Below, one piece after another: positions 34,801 to 46,800 of a stretch of 64,000 nucleotides of DNA. The notes under the pieces are model-generated. The model was not told the origin of the DNA. It was given only the letters and a program-made list of their open reading frames with translations, and ran no database searches. The stretch is from the NCBI RefSeq assembly GCF_001894865.1, contig NZ_BCXA01000003.1:124001-188000 (forward strand). Direction: 5' to 3'. The position numbers and the translations under genes are program-made. The stretch's first letter is position 1, and every line of letters begins with the position of its first letter. This DNA is from Rhodococcus maanshanensis NBRC 100610. GTDB taxonomy: Bacteria > Actinomycetota > Actinomycetes > Mycobacteriales > Mycobacteriaceae.

Positions 34801-37800
34801 ACTCGTCACCGCCGTATACGCCGGGCGGCGCCACCACCAGCGCCGCGCCTGCACTGGCGGCCTGCAACAACTCGAGCACCGAGACGTCGAAACTCGGTGA
34901 GCACACGTGCAGGCAGCGCGCCGTCGCCGGAATCACGTAGCGGTCCCGCTGCGCGGTGAGCAGGCTCGACAGCCCGCGGTGGGTGACGCTCACGCCCTTC
35001 GGCAGTCCCGTCGATCCCGACGTGTAGAGCAGGTACGCCGCGTCGTCGACGCGCAGGACGCCCGGCCGCTCGGCCTCGTCGACGGCTTCCGCCGGAAGAG
35101 CGGCGAGGTCCGCCGCGCATCCCGGATCGTCGAGTACGAGCCAATGCACGGAGTCCGGCAGATTGCCGCGGTCGGAGGCGAGCGTCAGTCCCACTGCGGC
35201 GTCCGAGTCGGTGAGCATGTGCTGGACGCGGGCGCGCGGGTAGGTCGGATCCACCGGTACGAATGCCGCACCGGTCTTCGCCACCGCCCACACTGCCGTC
35301 ACCGACCGCGCCGACCGCGGCAGGGCGATCACCACCGCCGCGCCCGGCCGTGCCCCCGCACCGATCAGATACCGCGCCAACCGATTCGACTCCGCGTCGA
35401 GGTCCCGGTACGACAGCCGCGCGTCTTCCGCGTCCACCGCGACACCGTCGGGCGCGAGCGCGGCCCCGGCGACGAGGATCTCCGGCAGCAGGCGTGGCGG
35501 GCTCGCCGGGCCGCCCCGGATCGGCGCGGCGGTCTCGTGCTCGGACAGCAGGTCGACCCGGGCCACGGGGCGCGCCGTCTCGTGCGTCACGGTCGCGAGC
35601 GCGCGCCGCAGCAGATCTGCGATCGAGTCCACCTCGGTCGGGTCGAGCCGGTCCTGCCGGTACTTCAGGAGCAGCCGCAGGCGATCGTCCACGCTCGCCA
35701 GCACGGTCAGCGGGTAGTGGGTGGCGTCGAAACCCTCGACGCCCGCCACCCGCAGGCCGGCGACATCGGTGTCGCGCGCGAGCGCCGAGCTGTCGACTGG
35801 GTACGACTCGAAGACCGTCAGGGTGTCGAACGTCGCCGCCGGACCCGCCTCTCGTTGAATCTCGGCGAGCCCGATGTGGTGGTGGTCGAGCATCTCCGCC
35901 TGCTCCGCCTGCACACGACCGAGCAGCTCGCCGATGCTTTCGCGGGGATCGAGCGAGATCCGTACCGGCACGGTGTTGATGAACAGTCCGATCATCGCCT
36001 CGATCCCGGGCACCTGCGGGGGACGCCCCGACACCGTCGCACCGAACACCACATCGGTGCGGCCGGTCAGTGCACCGAGCACCAGCGCCCAGGCCACCTG
36101 CACGGTGGTATTGACCGTGACCCCGTGCTCCCTGGCCGCCGCCGCCAGCGCCGCGGTCTCCTCGGCGGGCAGGGTCAGCGTCGCCTCCCCTGGTTCTGCC
36201 TGCGTCACGACGTTGTCGTCCCCTGATACGAGCAGCGTCGGCCCGTCGGCGCCGGCGAGGGCCCGGCGCCACTCCGCGAGACCGGATGCGTGGTCCTGCG
36301 CGGTCAGCCACGTCAGGTAGTCGCGGTAGTCGCCCGCAGGCGCCGACGTCGGCTCCCGGTCGGCGGTGTACAGGGTGAGCAACTCCTCGAGCAGCAGCGG
36401 CGTCGACCAGCCGTCCAGCAGGATGTGGTGGTGGGTGAGCAGCAGCCGGTGCTCCTCCGCTCCCGTCCGGACCAGCGTGAAGCGCAGCAGCGGTGCGCGG
36501 TCCATCACGAACGGCGTCGACCGATCCTCGGCGAGCAGCTCCCGCCAGCGTTCCCGACCCGCCGACGCTTCGAGGCCGGACAGGTCGATCTCACTCCACG
36601 GCAACGAAACACGACCCTCGACAACCTGGTTCACCTCGCCCGCGTCGTCCTCGACGAAAGACACCCGCAGGTTCGGGTGGCGATCGAGCAGGGTCCGCGC
36701 GGCCCGGCGCATCCGCTCCGACGACGGCCTGCCCTGCAGCTCGACGACGAGCTGGACCGTGTACGCGTCCACCGATCGCTCCGCGAGACGGGCGTGGAAC
36801 AGCAGTCCCGACTGCAGCGGGGTCAGCGGCCACACGTCGGTCAACCCGGGTCGGCGGGCCTCGAGGGCGTCGATCGCCGCCTGGTCGAGCGGGACGAGAT
36901 CGAGGTCAGACGGGGTGAGCCCGCCCGCGCCGGGAGTGTGGGCGTAGGCGGCGAGTGCGCCAAGCGCCCGGTGCCACAGATCCGCGAGCCGGTGCACGTC
37001 GGCGGCATCGAGAACTCCGGTCGGGAACGTCCAGGACGACTGCAGGACAGCTCCTCCCGGCCGCGGCACGAACCCGGCCGCGATGTCGACGACTGCCGTC
37101 ACGGGCATCTGCGGATCGTTGGCGCCGCCGAGCCCGTAGCGCGGGGTGGGCAGCCACGCCTGCGAATGGTCGCCGGCCCCGTCGGTGCCTGCTATGCGGC
37201 CCAGGTAGTTGAAGACGATCTGTGGCTCGCGCCACCCGCGGACCCGCGCCCCCGGCTCCCCGCCAAGCCCACGGAGCAGCCCGTAGCCGATCCCCCGATC
37301 CGGGATCGCCCGCATCTCCTCCTTCACGAGCTTGACAGCAGCACCCGCCGCCGTTCCCCCGGCGAACGCCTCGCCGATGTCGATCGAGGACAGATCCGGG
37401 CGCACCGGCGAGAGCGTGGTGAACCAGCCGACAGTGCGGGTCAGGTCGGCGCCGGGCACCGCCGCCTCCTCCCGTCCGTGCCCCTCGACGCCGACCAGGA
37501 CGTCGGACCGTGCGACGCCCCGCTCGGCGCGCCAGCGGACCACCGCCATCGCGAGGGCGGTCAGCAGCCCGTCCAGCACGTCGGCACGGAGCGACGCAGG
37601 CAGCGCGGCGAGCACCGCCTCGGTGACCTCGGGGGACGCTTCGCTGGTCAGCACCTCGCTCGTGGCCGCGACATCGCGCGCGGGATCCAGCGGTCGCGAC
37701 CCGAGCGCCGGGTCGTCGCCGGCCAGGATCCGCTCCCACATCGGCAGCTCGGCGACCCGCTGCGGGGCAACATCTTCCAGCGCGAGCGCCCACCGGCGCA

Positions 37801-40800
37801 TCGAAGTGCCCACCGGCGCCAACTCGGGCACCAGCCCCTCCGACGCCTGCGCCCACGCCGACGCCAGGTCCGGCACCAGCACGCGCCACGACACCCCGTC
37901 GACGACGGCATGGTGGACGACCAGCAGCAGCCGTCCGGTGCCGGACGGTCCGTCGAACCAGACGACCTGCACCATCGTGCCTGCGGCCGGATCCAGGCGG
38001 TCCGCCGCGGCATCCGCCGCGGCGGCGGCGCGGACGTCGAACGCCGCGTCGTCCACCGAATCCACCTCGATCCGCGTCAGCACGTCCCGGGCCGTGACGC
38101 TGCCGACGGCGGAAACCGTCATCCTCCAGCCAGCGGGGCGAGCGGAGCGACGGGGTGTGTCACTGTCGGTATCACCGTCGCGTCCGATCCGGGCCCGGAG
38201 CACGTCGTGGGTGTCGAGGACGGTCTGCACAGCCACCTCGAGCGTGGACCGGTCGACTCCGTCGGGCAGCACCAGCAACACCGACTGCGAGAACCTGTCG
38301 ACCCGGCCGGCACTGCGGCGGAGCATCCACTCGAGGATCGGGGTGAGCGGCACCTCCCCGACCCCGCCGCCGGGCAACTCCTCGAGTGCCGCCTGCCGGG
38401 TTGCGGCGCGCGAGTCCGCCACCGCGGCGAGCCCGGCGACGGTCGGGTGATCGAACACGTCACGCGGCGTGAGGGACAACCCCGCCGCCTTCGCCCGCGC
38501 CACCAACTGGATCGACATGATGCTGTCGCCGCCAAGGGCGAAGAACGAGTCCTCCGTCCCGACCGTGTGCAGGCCGAGAACCTCCGCGAACAGCAGGCCC
38601 AGGTTCTCCTCGGCCGCGCCGGACGGCGCCCGGCCCACCGACACCTCCGCCCCGAGATCGGGCGTCGGCAGTGCCGCCCGGTCGAGCTTGCCGTGCACGG
38701 TCATCGGCATCTCGGGCATCACCACGATGTGTGCGGGAACCATGTAGCCGGGCAGCCGTGCCGCGAGGGCCTCGTGCAGACTCGCCGTGTCCACCACCGC
38801 GCCCGCGGCAGCGACCACGTACGCGATCAGCAGGTCTCCCGCGCGCCCGACCGCGCGCACGTCGGCCACCGCCCGACCGACGGATCCGGCTGCCATCAAG
38901 CACGATTCGACCTCACCGAGCTCGATGCGATTTCCGCGCACCTTGACCTGTCGATCGCCGCGACCCAGGTAGATCAGCCGACCGTCGGCGGTCCATCGCA
39001 CGAGATCCCCCGTGCGGTACATCCGCTGGCCGGGCGGCCCGCCGGGTTCGGCGACGAACCGGCCGGACGTCAGCCCCGGGCGCCGGTGGTAGCCGCGGGC
39101 CAACGCCGGACCCGCGAGGTACAGCTCGCCGAGCACCCCGACCGGCACCGGCTGCAGCCTGCGATCGAGCACTCGCACCCGGAATCCCGGTGCCGGGTCG
39201 CCGATCGTGAGGGGGGCTCCCGGGGTCATCGGATCGCTGATGCTCGCCGCAATGGTCGCCTCCGTCGGGCCGTAGCCGTTGTGCATCCGCCGTCCAGGCG
39301 CCCAGCGGGCGACCAGGTCCGGCGGGACGGCCTCGCCGCCCGCCACCACACACACCAGGTCGTCGAGTCCGGCCGGGTCCATCGCGGAGAGCGCCGTCGG
39401 GGTGATGAAGCAGTGGGTCACGCGTTCGGCCGCGAGCAGCTCCCTCAGCTCGGCACCGCCGTACACGGTGGGCGGCGCGATCACCAGAGTCCCTCCCGCA
39501 CCGAACGCGAGGATGAAGTCGAGGATCGAGGCATCGAAGCTGGGCGAGGTGAAGTGCAGTGCCCGGGAGTCGGGTGTGGTCCGGCAGCGCTTGTGCACGT
39601 GGTCGGCGAACGACGCGAGACCGCGGTGAGTGATCGTGACGCCCTTCGGGATTCCCGTCGAGCCGGAGGTGTAGATCAGGTAGGCCGCCTGGTCGAGCCG
39701 CATCGGGGCGGTCCGGTCGGTGTCACGGATCGGCGAGACGGCGGTGCGGTCGCCGGTGAGGCGGTCGGCGTCGATCGTCCACCAGCGCGGCACGTCGGGC
39801 AGGACGTCCCGGGACTGCGCGACCGTCAGCCCGAGGACCGCACCCGAATCGTCGAGCATGAAGGCGATCCGGTCCGCCGGGTGCGCCGGGTCGATCGGGA
39901 CGAAGGCGGCCCCGGTCTTCGCGACGGCCCACAGACCGATGAGGTACTCGACGCTGCGCGGCATACCGAGCGCCACCACCGACCCGGGTCCGACACCCAC
40001 GTCGATCAGGCTGCGGGCGAGCCTGGTCGACGCGCGATCGAGGTCGCGGTAGGAGATCTCGTGGCCGTCGAACCGGATCGCGGGCGCGGGCGGGTCGATT
40101 GCCGCGCCTGCGGCGAGCACGGCGGGCAGCGTGCGCGGCGGTGCGCCCGGTTCACCCCGCACGGCCGTGAGCGCGGCGCGCTCCGCAGCATCGAGGATGT
40201 CGATGTCCGCCACCGGCATGTCCGGGGACCGGGTCACCGCCTCCAGGATCCGCACGAACCTGTCGGCGAAGGTTCGCGCCGTGGCCTCGTCGAACATGTC
40301 GGTGGCGTACACCAGACCGGCGGCGATTCCGGCAGCGCCGCCCGTGGCGTCGAACTCCTCGGCCACGGTGAGCTGCAGGTCGAAGATGGCGGCCACGTCG
40401 CCGGAATCGATCGCCTCCACCCGCAGGTCCGGCAGCGCGAGATCCGGCCGCGCGATGCTCCGGAACTCGAGCATCACCTGGAACAACGGCGTATGGGCGT
40501 GTGAGCGGGGCGGATCCAGCGCCTCCACAACCCGTTCGAACGGGATGTCCGCGTGCGTGAACGCGCCGAGGTCGGTCTCCCGGACCCGGCTCAGCAGCTC
40601 ATCGAACGAGCACGCCCCGCCGAGATCGCACCGCAGCACGAGGGTGCCGACGAACATCCCGACCATGTCGTCGAGAGCCGCGGCCCCGCGGCCCGCGATC
40701 GGGGTGCCGATCGCGATGTCGTCGGTGCAGGCGAGACGGGACAGCAGGGTGGCCAGTGCCGCGTGCACGACCATGAACACGCTGGCATCGCGGCTGTGGG

Positions 40801-43800
40801 CGAGGGTGATCAGCCTCCGGTGCAGGTCTTCGTCGACCGTGAACGTGACGCGCCCACCGGACTGCGAGCGGACCTCGGGCCTTGGCCTGTTGCTCGGCAG
40901 ATCCAGTACCTCGTCCAGGCCCGCAAGCGTGGTGGTCCAGTAGTCGAGCTGACGGGCGAGCGGGGACGACGCGTCGTCCTCACTGCCCAGCCATTCGCGC
41001 TGCCACAGTGTGTAGTCCGCGTACTGCGCGGTCAACGGCGGCCACTGCGGCGTGCCGTCATACAGCCGTGCGACATACGCGGTGGCCACGTCCCGCGCCA
41101 GCGGGTTCAGCGAGAAGCCGTCCGCGAGGATGTGGTGCAGCACCACGGTGAGCACGTGGTCGGTCTCGTCGGCCAAGAACAGGATCGCCCGCAGCGGAAT
41201 CTGATCCGCGACGTCGAAGCCCCCCGCCGCCGCGGCCCACATCCGCGCGTGCAGATCGTCCGCATCACGTACCCGGATGACCTCGAGTCCGGGCTCGGCC
41301 AACTCGGCGGGCAGGATCTCCTGGCACGGTCCGTCGTCGGTGAGCGGGTAGACCGTGCGTAGGGATTCGTGTCGGGCGATGACGTCTCCGAGCGCGGCCC
41401 GCAGCGCCGGGACGTCGAGGTCGCCCGACAACCGCAGTGAGAACGAGATGTTGTAGGCCGGGGACTGCGTGTCGTACTGGTTGACGAACCACATCCGCTG
41501 CTGCGCAGGGGACAGTGGGATCCGCGCAGGCCGGGCCTGTGGGATCAGCGGCGATCGGTGCACCCCGCTGCCCTCCCCGCCGACCCGCCGGGCGAGCTCG
41601 GCGACGGTGGGTCCGTCGAAGACGTCCCGGATGCCGAGCGCGGCGCCGGTCGCGTCGTTGATCCGGGCCACCAGCTGCGCCGACACCAGCGAATTGCCCC
41701 CGAGGACGAAGAATCCGTCGGTGACACCCACCCGGTCGACACCGAGCAGGTCGGTGATCACGCCGGCCACGATCTCCTCCACCGGGTTTCGCGGCGCGAC
41801 GTAGGAGCGCTCGGCGGCACCGGGGACCGGCAGGCTCGCGCGGTCGAGTTTGCCGTGCGCAGTGACCGGAAGGCGGTCCAGGATCAGCACCGTCGACGGC
41901 ACCATGTAGCCAGGAAGGAACTGCGCGACGGACGCTCTCACCTCGTCCGGATCGAGGACCGCACCGCCATAGGGCACCGCGTACCCCACCAGCCGGATCC
42001 CGACGGGTCCCTCGTCCGCGACCACCACCGCGGACGCCACCCCCGACGCGGCCGCGATCGCGGCCTCCACCTCCCCCAGCTCCACCCGGTAGCCGCGCAC
42101 CTGCACCTGGTGGTCCCTGCGGCCGGCGTACTCGAGCGTGCCGTCCACCCGCCACCGACCCAGATCGCCGGTGCGGTACATCCGGGTGCCCTCCCCGGAC
42201 GGGTCGGCGACGAATCGCGCCGCGGTCTCCCCGGCGAGACGTGGATAGCCCCGCGCCAGCTGGGCGCCGGACACGTACAGCTCGCCGACCACACCTGGCG
42301 GAACGACGTGGAGCCGCTCGTCGAGCACGCGCACCCGCAGCCCCGGCAACGCGCTACCGATCGACGCTCGACGACGGGCCCCGGGCGCCCCGGACAACGG
42401 GCCGTGGGTCACGTGCACGCACGTCTCGGTGATTCCGTACATGTTCACCAACTGCGGTGCCGAGTCCCCTCGGCGAGAGAACCATTCGGTGAGCAGCCCC
42501 GGATCCAGCGCCTCCCCACCGAAGATCACGTACCGCAGGTGCAGCATTGCGGCGTCCCCGGCGTCGGCCCGTGTCCGCTCGGCGTGGGCCAGCTGGTGGA
42601 AGGCACTCGGGGTCTGGCACAGGACCGTGACCGCCTCGTCCTGCAACAACTGCAGCAGTTCGTGTGGCGAGCGGGCCGTGGTCTGGTCGACCAGCACCAC
42701 GGTGCCGCCGTGGATCAGCGCACCCCACAACTCCCACACGGCGAAATCGAAGGCATGCGAATGGAACATCGTCCACACGTCGTCGACGCCGAATCGGAAC
42801 AACTCTGCCGTGTTGGCGAACAGCGTGGTCACGCTGCGGTGCGAGACCGCCACTCCCTTGGGCCGACCGGTCGACCCGGACGTGTAGATCACGTAGGCGA
42901 GCGAGTCCGGGTGCAACGGCGCGGCCCGGTCGGCATCGGTCACCGGTGCCGGTGACAGCTCGCTGATCGCGGTCGTCACCCCGGGATCGTCGAGGTCGAC
43001 AACCGGAATGCCGGTGCGACGCAGGTCCGAACCGTTCGCGCCGCCGTCGACCAGGACACACGCCGGTGCGGCGTCGGCGAGTACGTAGGCGATGCGATCC
43101 TCCGGATAGTCCACGTCCACGGGGACGTATGCGGCGCCTGCGGTGAGGACCGCGAGGAGGGCGACCGGTAGGTCGTCCGAACGTGTCATCGCGACCGCGA
43201 CCAGTGACGCAGGCCCCACTCCCTGGCCGATCAGCAAGCGGGCCAACCGGTTCGCACGCGCCGCCAGCTCCGAGTACCGGATGCGGGCGGTGCCTGCGAC
43301 GACCGCGCACGCGCCGGGGCTGCGTGCCGCCGCGCTCGCGAACAGCTCCGGCAGTGTGGTCGGCGGCACCGCACGACCGGGCCGCTCGCGCGCGACGAGG
43401 GATCTCTCCTGCTCGTCGGTGATGTCGATATCGCCAACCACCGCGGTCGGATCGGCGGCCGCAGCGGCCAGGATCCGCACCAACCGTGCGCCGATCCCGG
43501 CGACCGTGGCGCGGTCGAACAGGTCGGTCGCGAACCGAAGGGCCGCAGACAGTCCGGCGGCGCGACCGGAGTCGTCGAATCGTTCCCGCACGCCCAGCTC
43601 GAGGTCGAACTTGGCGACACCCGGATCCACCTCGACCGCCTCGGCGGACAGACCCGGCATCGCCACTGTGGTTGGTTCGCCGTGCTGGAACTCGAGCAGC
43701 ACCTGCACCAACGGTGCGTGCGCGGGTGATCGGTCCGTGGCGAACTCGTCGACCAGCCGCTCGAACGGCAGATCGGCGTGGGCGATCGCTCCCAGGTCGG

Positions 43801-46800
43801 TCTCGCGCACCTGTGCGAGCAAATCGGCGAAGGTGATCTCGGGCCGGATGGTGCTGCGCAGGACGAGCGTGTTGACGAACATGCCGACCAGCTCGTCCAG
43901 TTCGGGTTCGCCGCGACCGGCGACCGGCGTCCCCACGACGACGTCGGGCCCCGCGCCGAGCCGGGCGAGCAGTACCGCGAGCGCGGCGTGCAGGACCATG
44001 AACAGCGTGCAGTCGTACCCGCGCGCGATCCGGAGGAGGTCACGGTGGATCCCGGCGTCGACGTCGAACTCGATCCGGTCGCCGGACGCGGTCGGGCGCG
44101 TCGACCGGGGACGGTCGTGCGGCAGCGAGATCGCCACAGGAAGGTCGGCCAGCCGGTCACCCCAGTACGCCAGCTGCCGGGCGGCCAGCGAAGCCGGATC
44201 GTCCTCCGCGCCGAGCAGTTCGCGCTGCCACAGCCCGTAGTCGGCGTATTGGACCGGCAGCGGGTCCCACTCGGGCGCGCTCCCGGCAACCCGCGCCGCA
44301 TACGCCACCGCCACGTCACGGGCCAGCACCTCGGCGGACTGCCCGTCCGCCGAGATGTGGTGCAGCACGACGGCCAGGACGTGTCGGTGCGGCCCCGTCC
44401 GGAACAGCACGACTCTCAGCGGAACCCGTTCGCGGACATCGAATCCGTCGGCGGCCGTGGCCGCGACCGACTCCCACACCTGCTCCTGGTCCACCACGAC
44501 GGGTGTCAGGACCACTGCCGCGTCCTGTGCAGGCACGATCACCTGGTGCGGTCCATGCGCGTCGGAGGGGAACACGGTCCGCAGCGCCTCGTGCCGCGCG
44601 ATCACGTCACCCAACGCCGCCTGCAACGCCGCACGGTCGAGCTCGCCCGTCAACGTCACGGCGAACGGGATGTTGTAGGCAGGCGACGCGGTGTCGAACT
44701 GGTTCACCAGCCACATTCGCAATTGCGCCGGGGACAGTGGCAGCCGGTCCGGGCGGTCCCCGGCAACCAGCGCGGGCCGGTCCTCCGCCCGCCGACCGAG
44801 GTCAGCGCCCTCGACGATCCGGTCGACGTGGCGCGCCAGTTCCGCGACGGTCGGTTCCGCGAACAGCTCGCGCACGCTCAGCTGCACGGGCAGGGCCGCA
44901 TTGACCCGTCCGATCACCCGCGTGGCGACCAGGGAGTCGCCGCCGAGGTCGAAGAAGTTGTCGTCGGCGCCGACCCGCGCCTGACCGAGCAGGTCCGCGA
45001 ACACCGCCGCGACCGCCTCCTCCGTCGCAGTGTGCGGCGCCCGGTAGTCGGCCGTGATCCCGCCCTGATGCGGTTCCGGCAGTGCCTTGCGGTCCAGCTT
45101 GCCCGCCGGGGTCAGCGGCACGCGGTCGAGGACGACGATCGCCGCGGGCACCATGTGCGCGGGCAGCGACGCGGCGGCGTGAGCGAGGAGCTCGGCCTCG
45201 TCGATCTCGGTGCCTGCCTCGGGCAGCACGTAGCCGACCAGCACGACGTCGCCGGAGGGGCGGGTGTGCCCTGTGGTCGCCGCGAACGCGACACCCGGAT
45301 GCGCCAGGAGCACGCTGTCGATCTCGCCGAGCTCGATCCGGAAGCCGCGGATCTTGATCTGGAAGTCGCTGCGGCCGAGGTACTCGAGTTCGAGCGTTCC
45401 CGTGTTCGGCGGCGTCCCGTCGGGCGTACGAGCGATCCACCGCACCAGGTCGCCGGTCCGGTACATCCGTCCGCCGTAGGCGCTGTACGGGTCTGCCACG
45501 AAGCGTTCCGCCGTCTGCCCAGGCCGGTGTCGGTAGCCGCGGGCCAGCCCGTCGCCCGTCACGTACAGCTCCCCGACCGCACCGACCGGCACCGGCTGCA
45601 GTCGCCGGTCCAGGACCATCTCGCCGCACCCGCGGGACGGTCCGCCGACCGTGACGGGGGTACCCGGCCGTAGCTCGGCGCTGATGCCGGCGACCACAGT
45701 GGCCTCGGTGGGCCCGTACGCGTTGAACATCCGGCGACCCGCTCCAGCCCACTGCCGGACCAGCGCGGGCGGGCACACGTCACCGCCGGTGACCACGCAC
45801 TCGAGATGATCGAGCCCGGCGGGGTCGACGGACGCCAGCGCCGCGGGGGTGACGAACGCGTGTGTGACCCGCTCACGGCGTAGGACGTCCGCCAGTTCCA
45901 CGCCGCCGTACACGTCCGGCGGGGCCACGACCATCGTCGCGCCGGACCCAACCGCCATCAGCAGCTCGAGCACGGACGCGTCGAAGCTGGGCGAGGAGAA
46001 GGACAGGGTGCGGGAGTCCGCGGTGATCGCAAACCGTTCGCGTTCCTCCGCAGTGAGGTTCGCCAGCCCGCGATGGGTCACCACCACTCCCTTGGGCAGG
46101 CCCGTCGAGCCGGAGGTGTAGATCAGGTAGGCGACGTCGTCGAGGTGAGCCGGACGGGTCGCCGCGGGGAGGGAGGTCGTGGGGCCGGACGCCTCGATCG
46201 GATCGTCGATGACCAACCACGTGGAGGTCGCGGGCACCTGGCTGCGGTGCGCCCGGACGGTCAGACCGAGCGCGGCGCCGGAGTCGGAGAGCATGTACTC
46301 GATCCGGTCTGCCGGGTAGTTCGGGTCGACGGGAAGGAATGCGGCCCCGATACGAGCCACCGCCCAGACCGCGGTCACCGCTTCGATTGATCGCGTGATC
46401 GCCAGGGCCACAACGGAATCCGGACCGATGCCGTGATCGAGTAGGCGCCTCGACAGCCTGTCGGCGAGTTCGTCGAGTTCGCGGTAGGAAAGCCTGCGCC
46501 CGTCGGCGACGATCGCCTCGTGGTCCGGATCTGCGGCCACCGCGTCGGCGAGGATACGGGCGAGTGTCCGCGGGGCGACATCGGCCGGACCCGCCACCGG
46601 GGTCAGGCCCGCGGTCTCAGCAGCGGTCAGGATGGGGACGTCCCCCACCGGCCGGTCGGGATCCGCTGCGACCCCGGCGAGCAGCCGCTCGAATCGATCG
46701 ATCAGGGCGGTCACGGTCTGCTCGTCGAGCGCGGTGTTGTCGTAGGTCAGTCGCGCGTCGATACCGGCGGGCGTGCCCTGCGCGGTGAAATGCTCGGTGA

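Noticed and set aside
36290-40504. Very long open frame on the + strand opposite the NRPS
   Set aside because: Several such frames run antisense to the NRPS; the translations are Arg/Gly/His-rich without domains, as expected from the third-position GC bias of the real gene.
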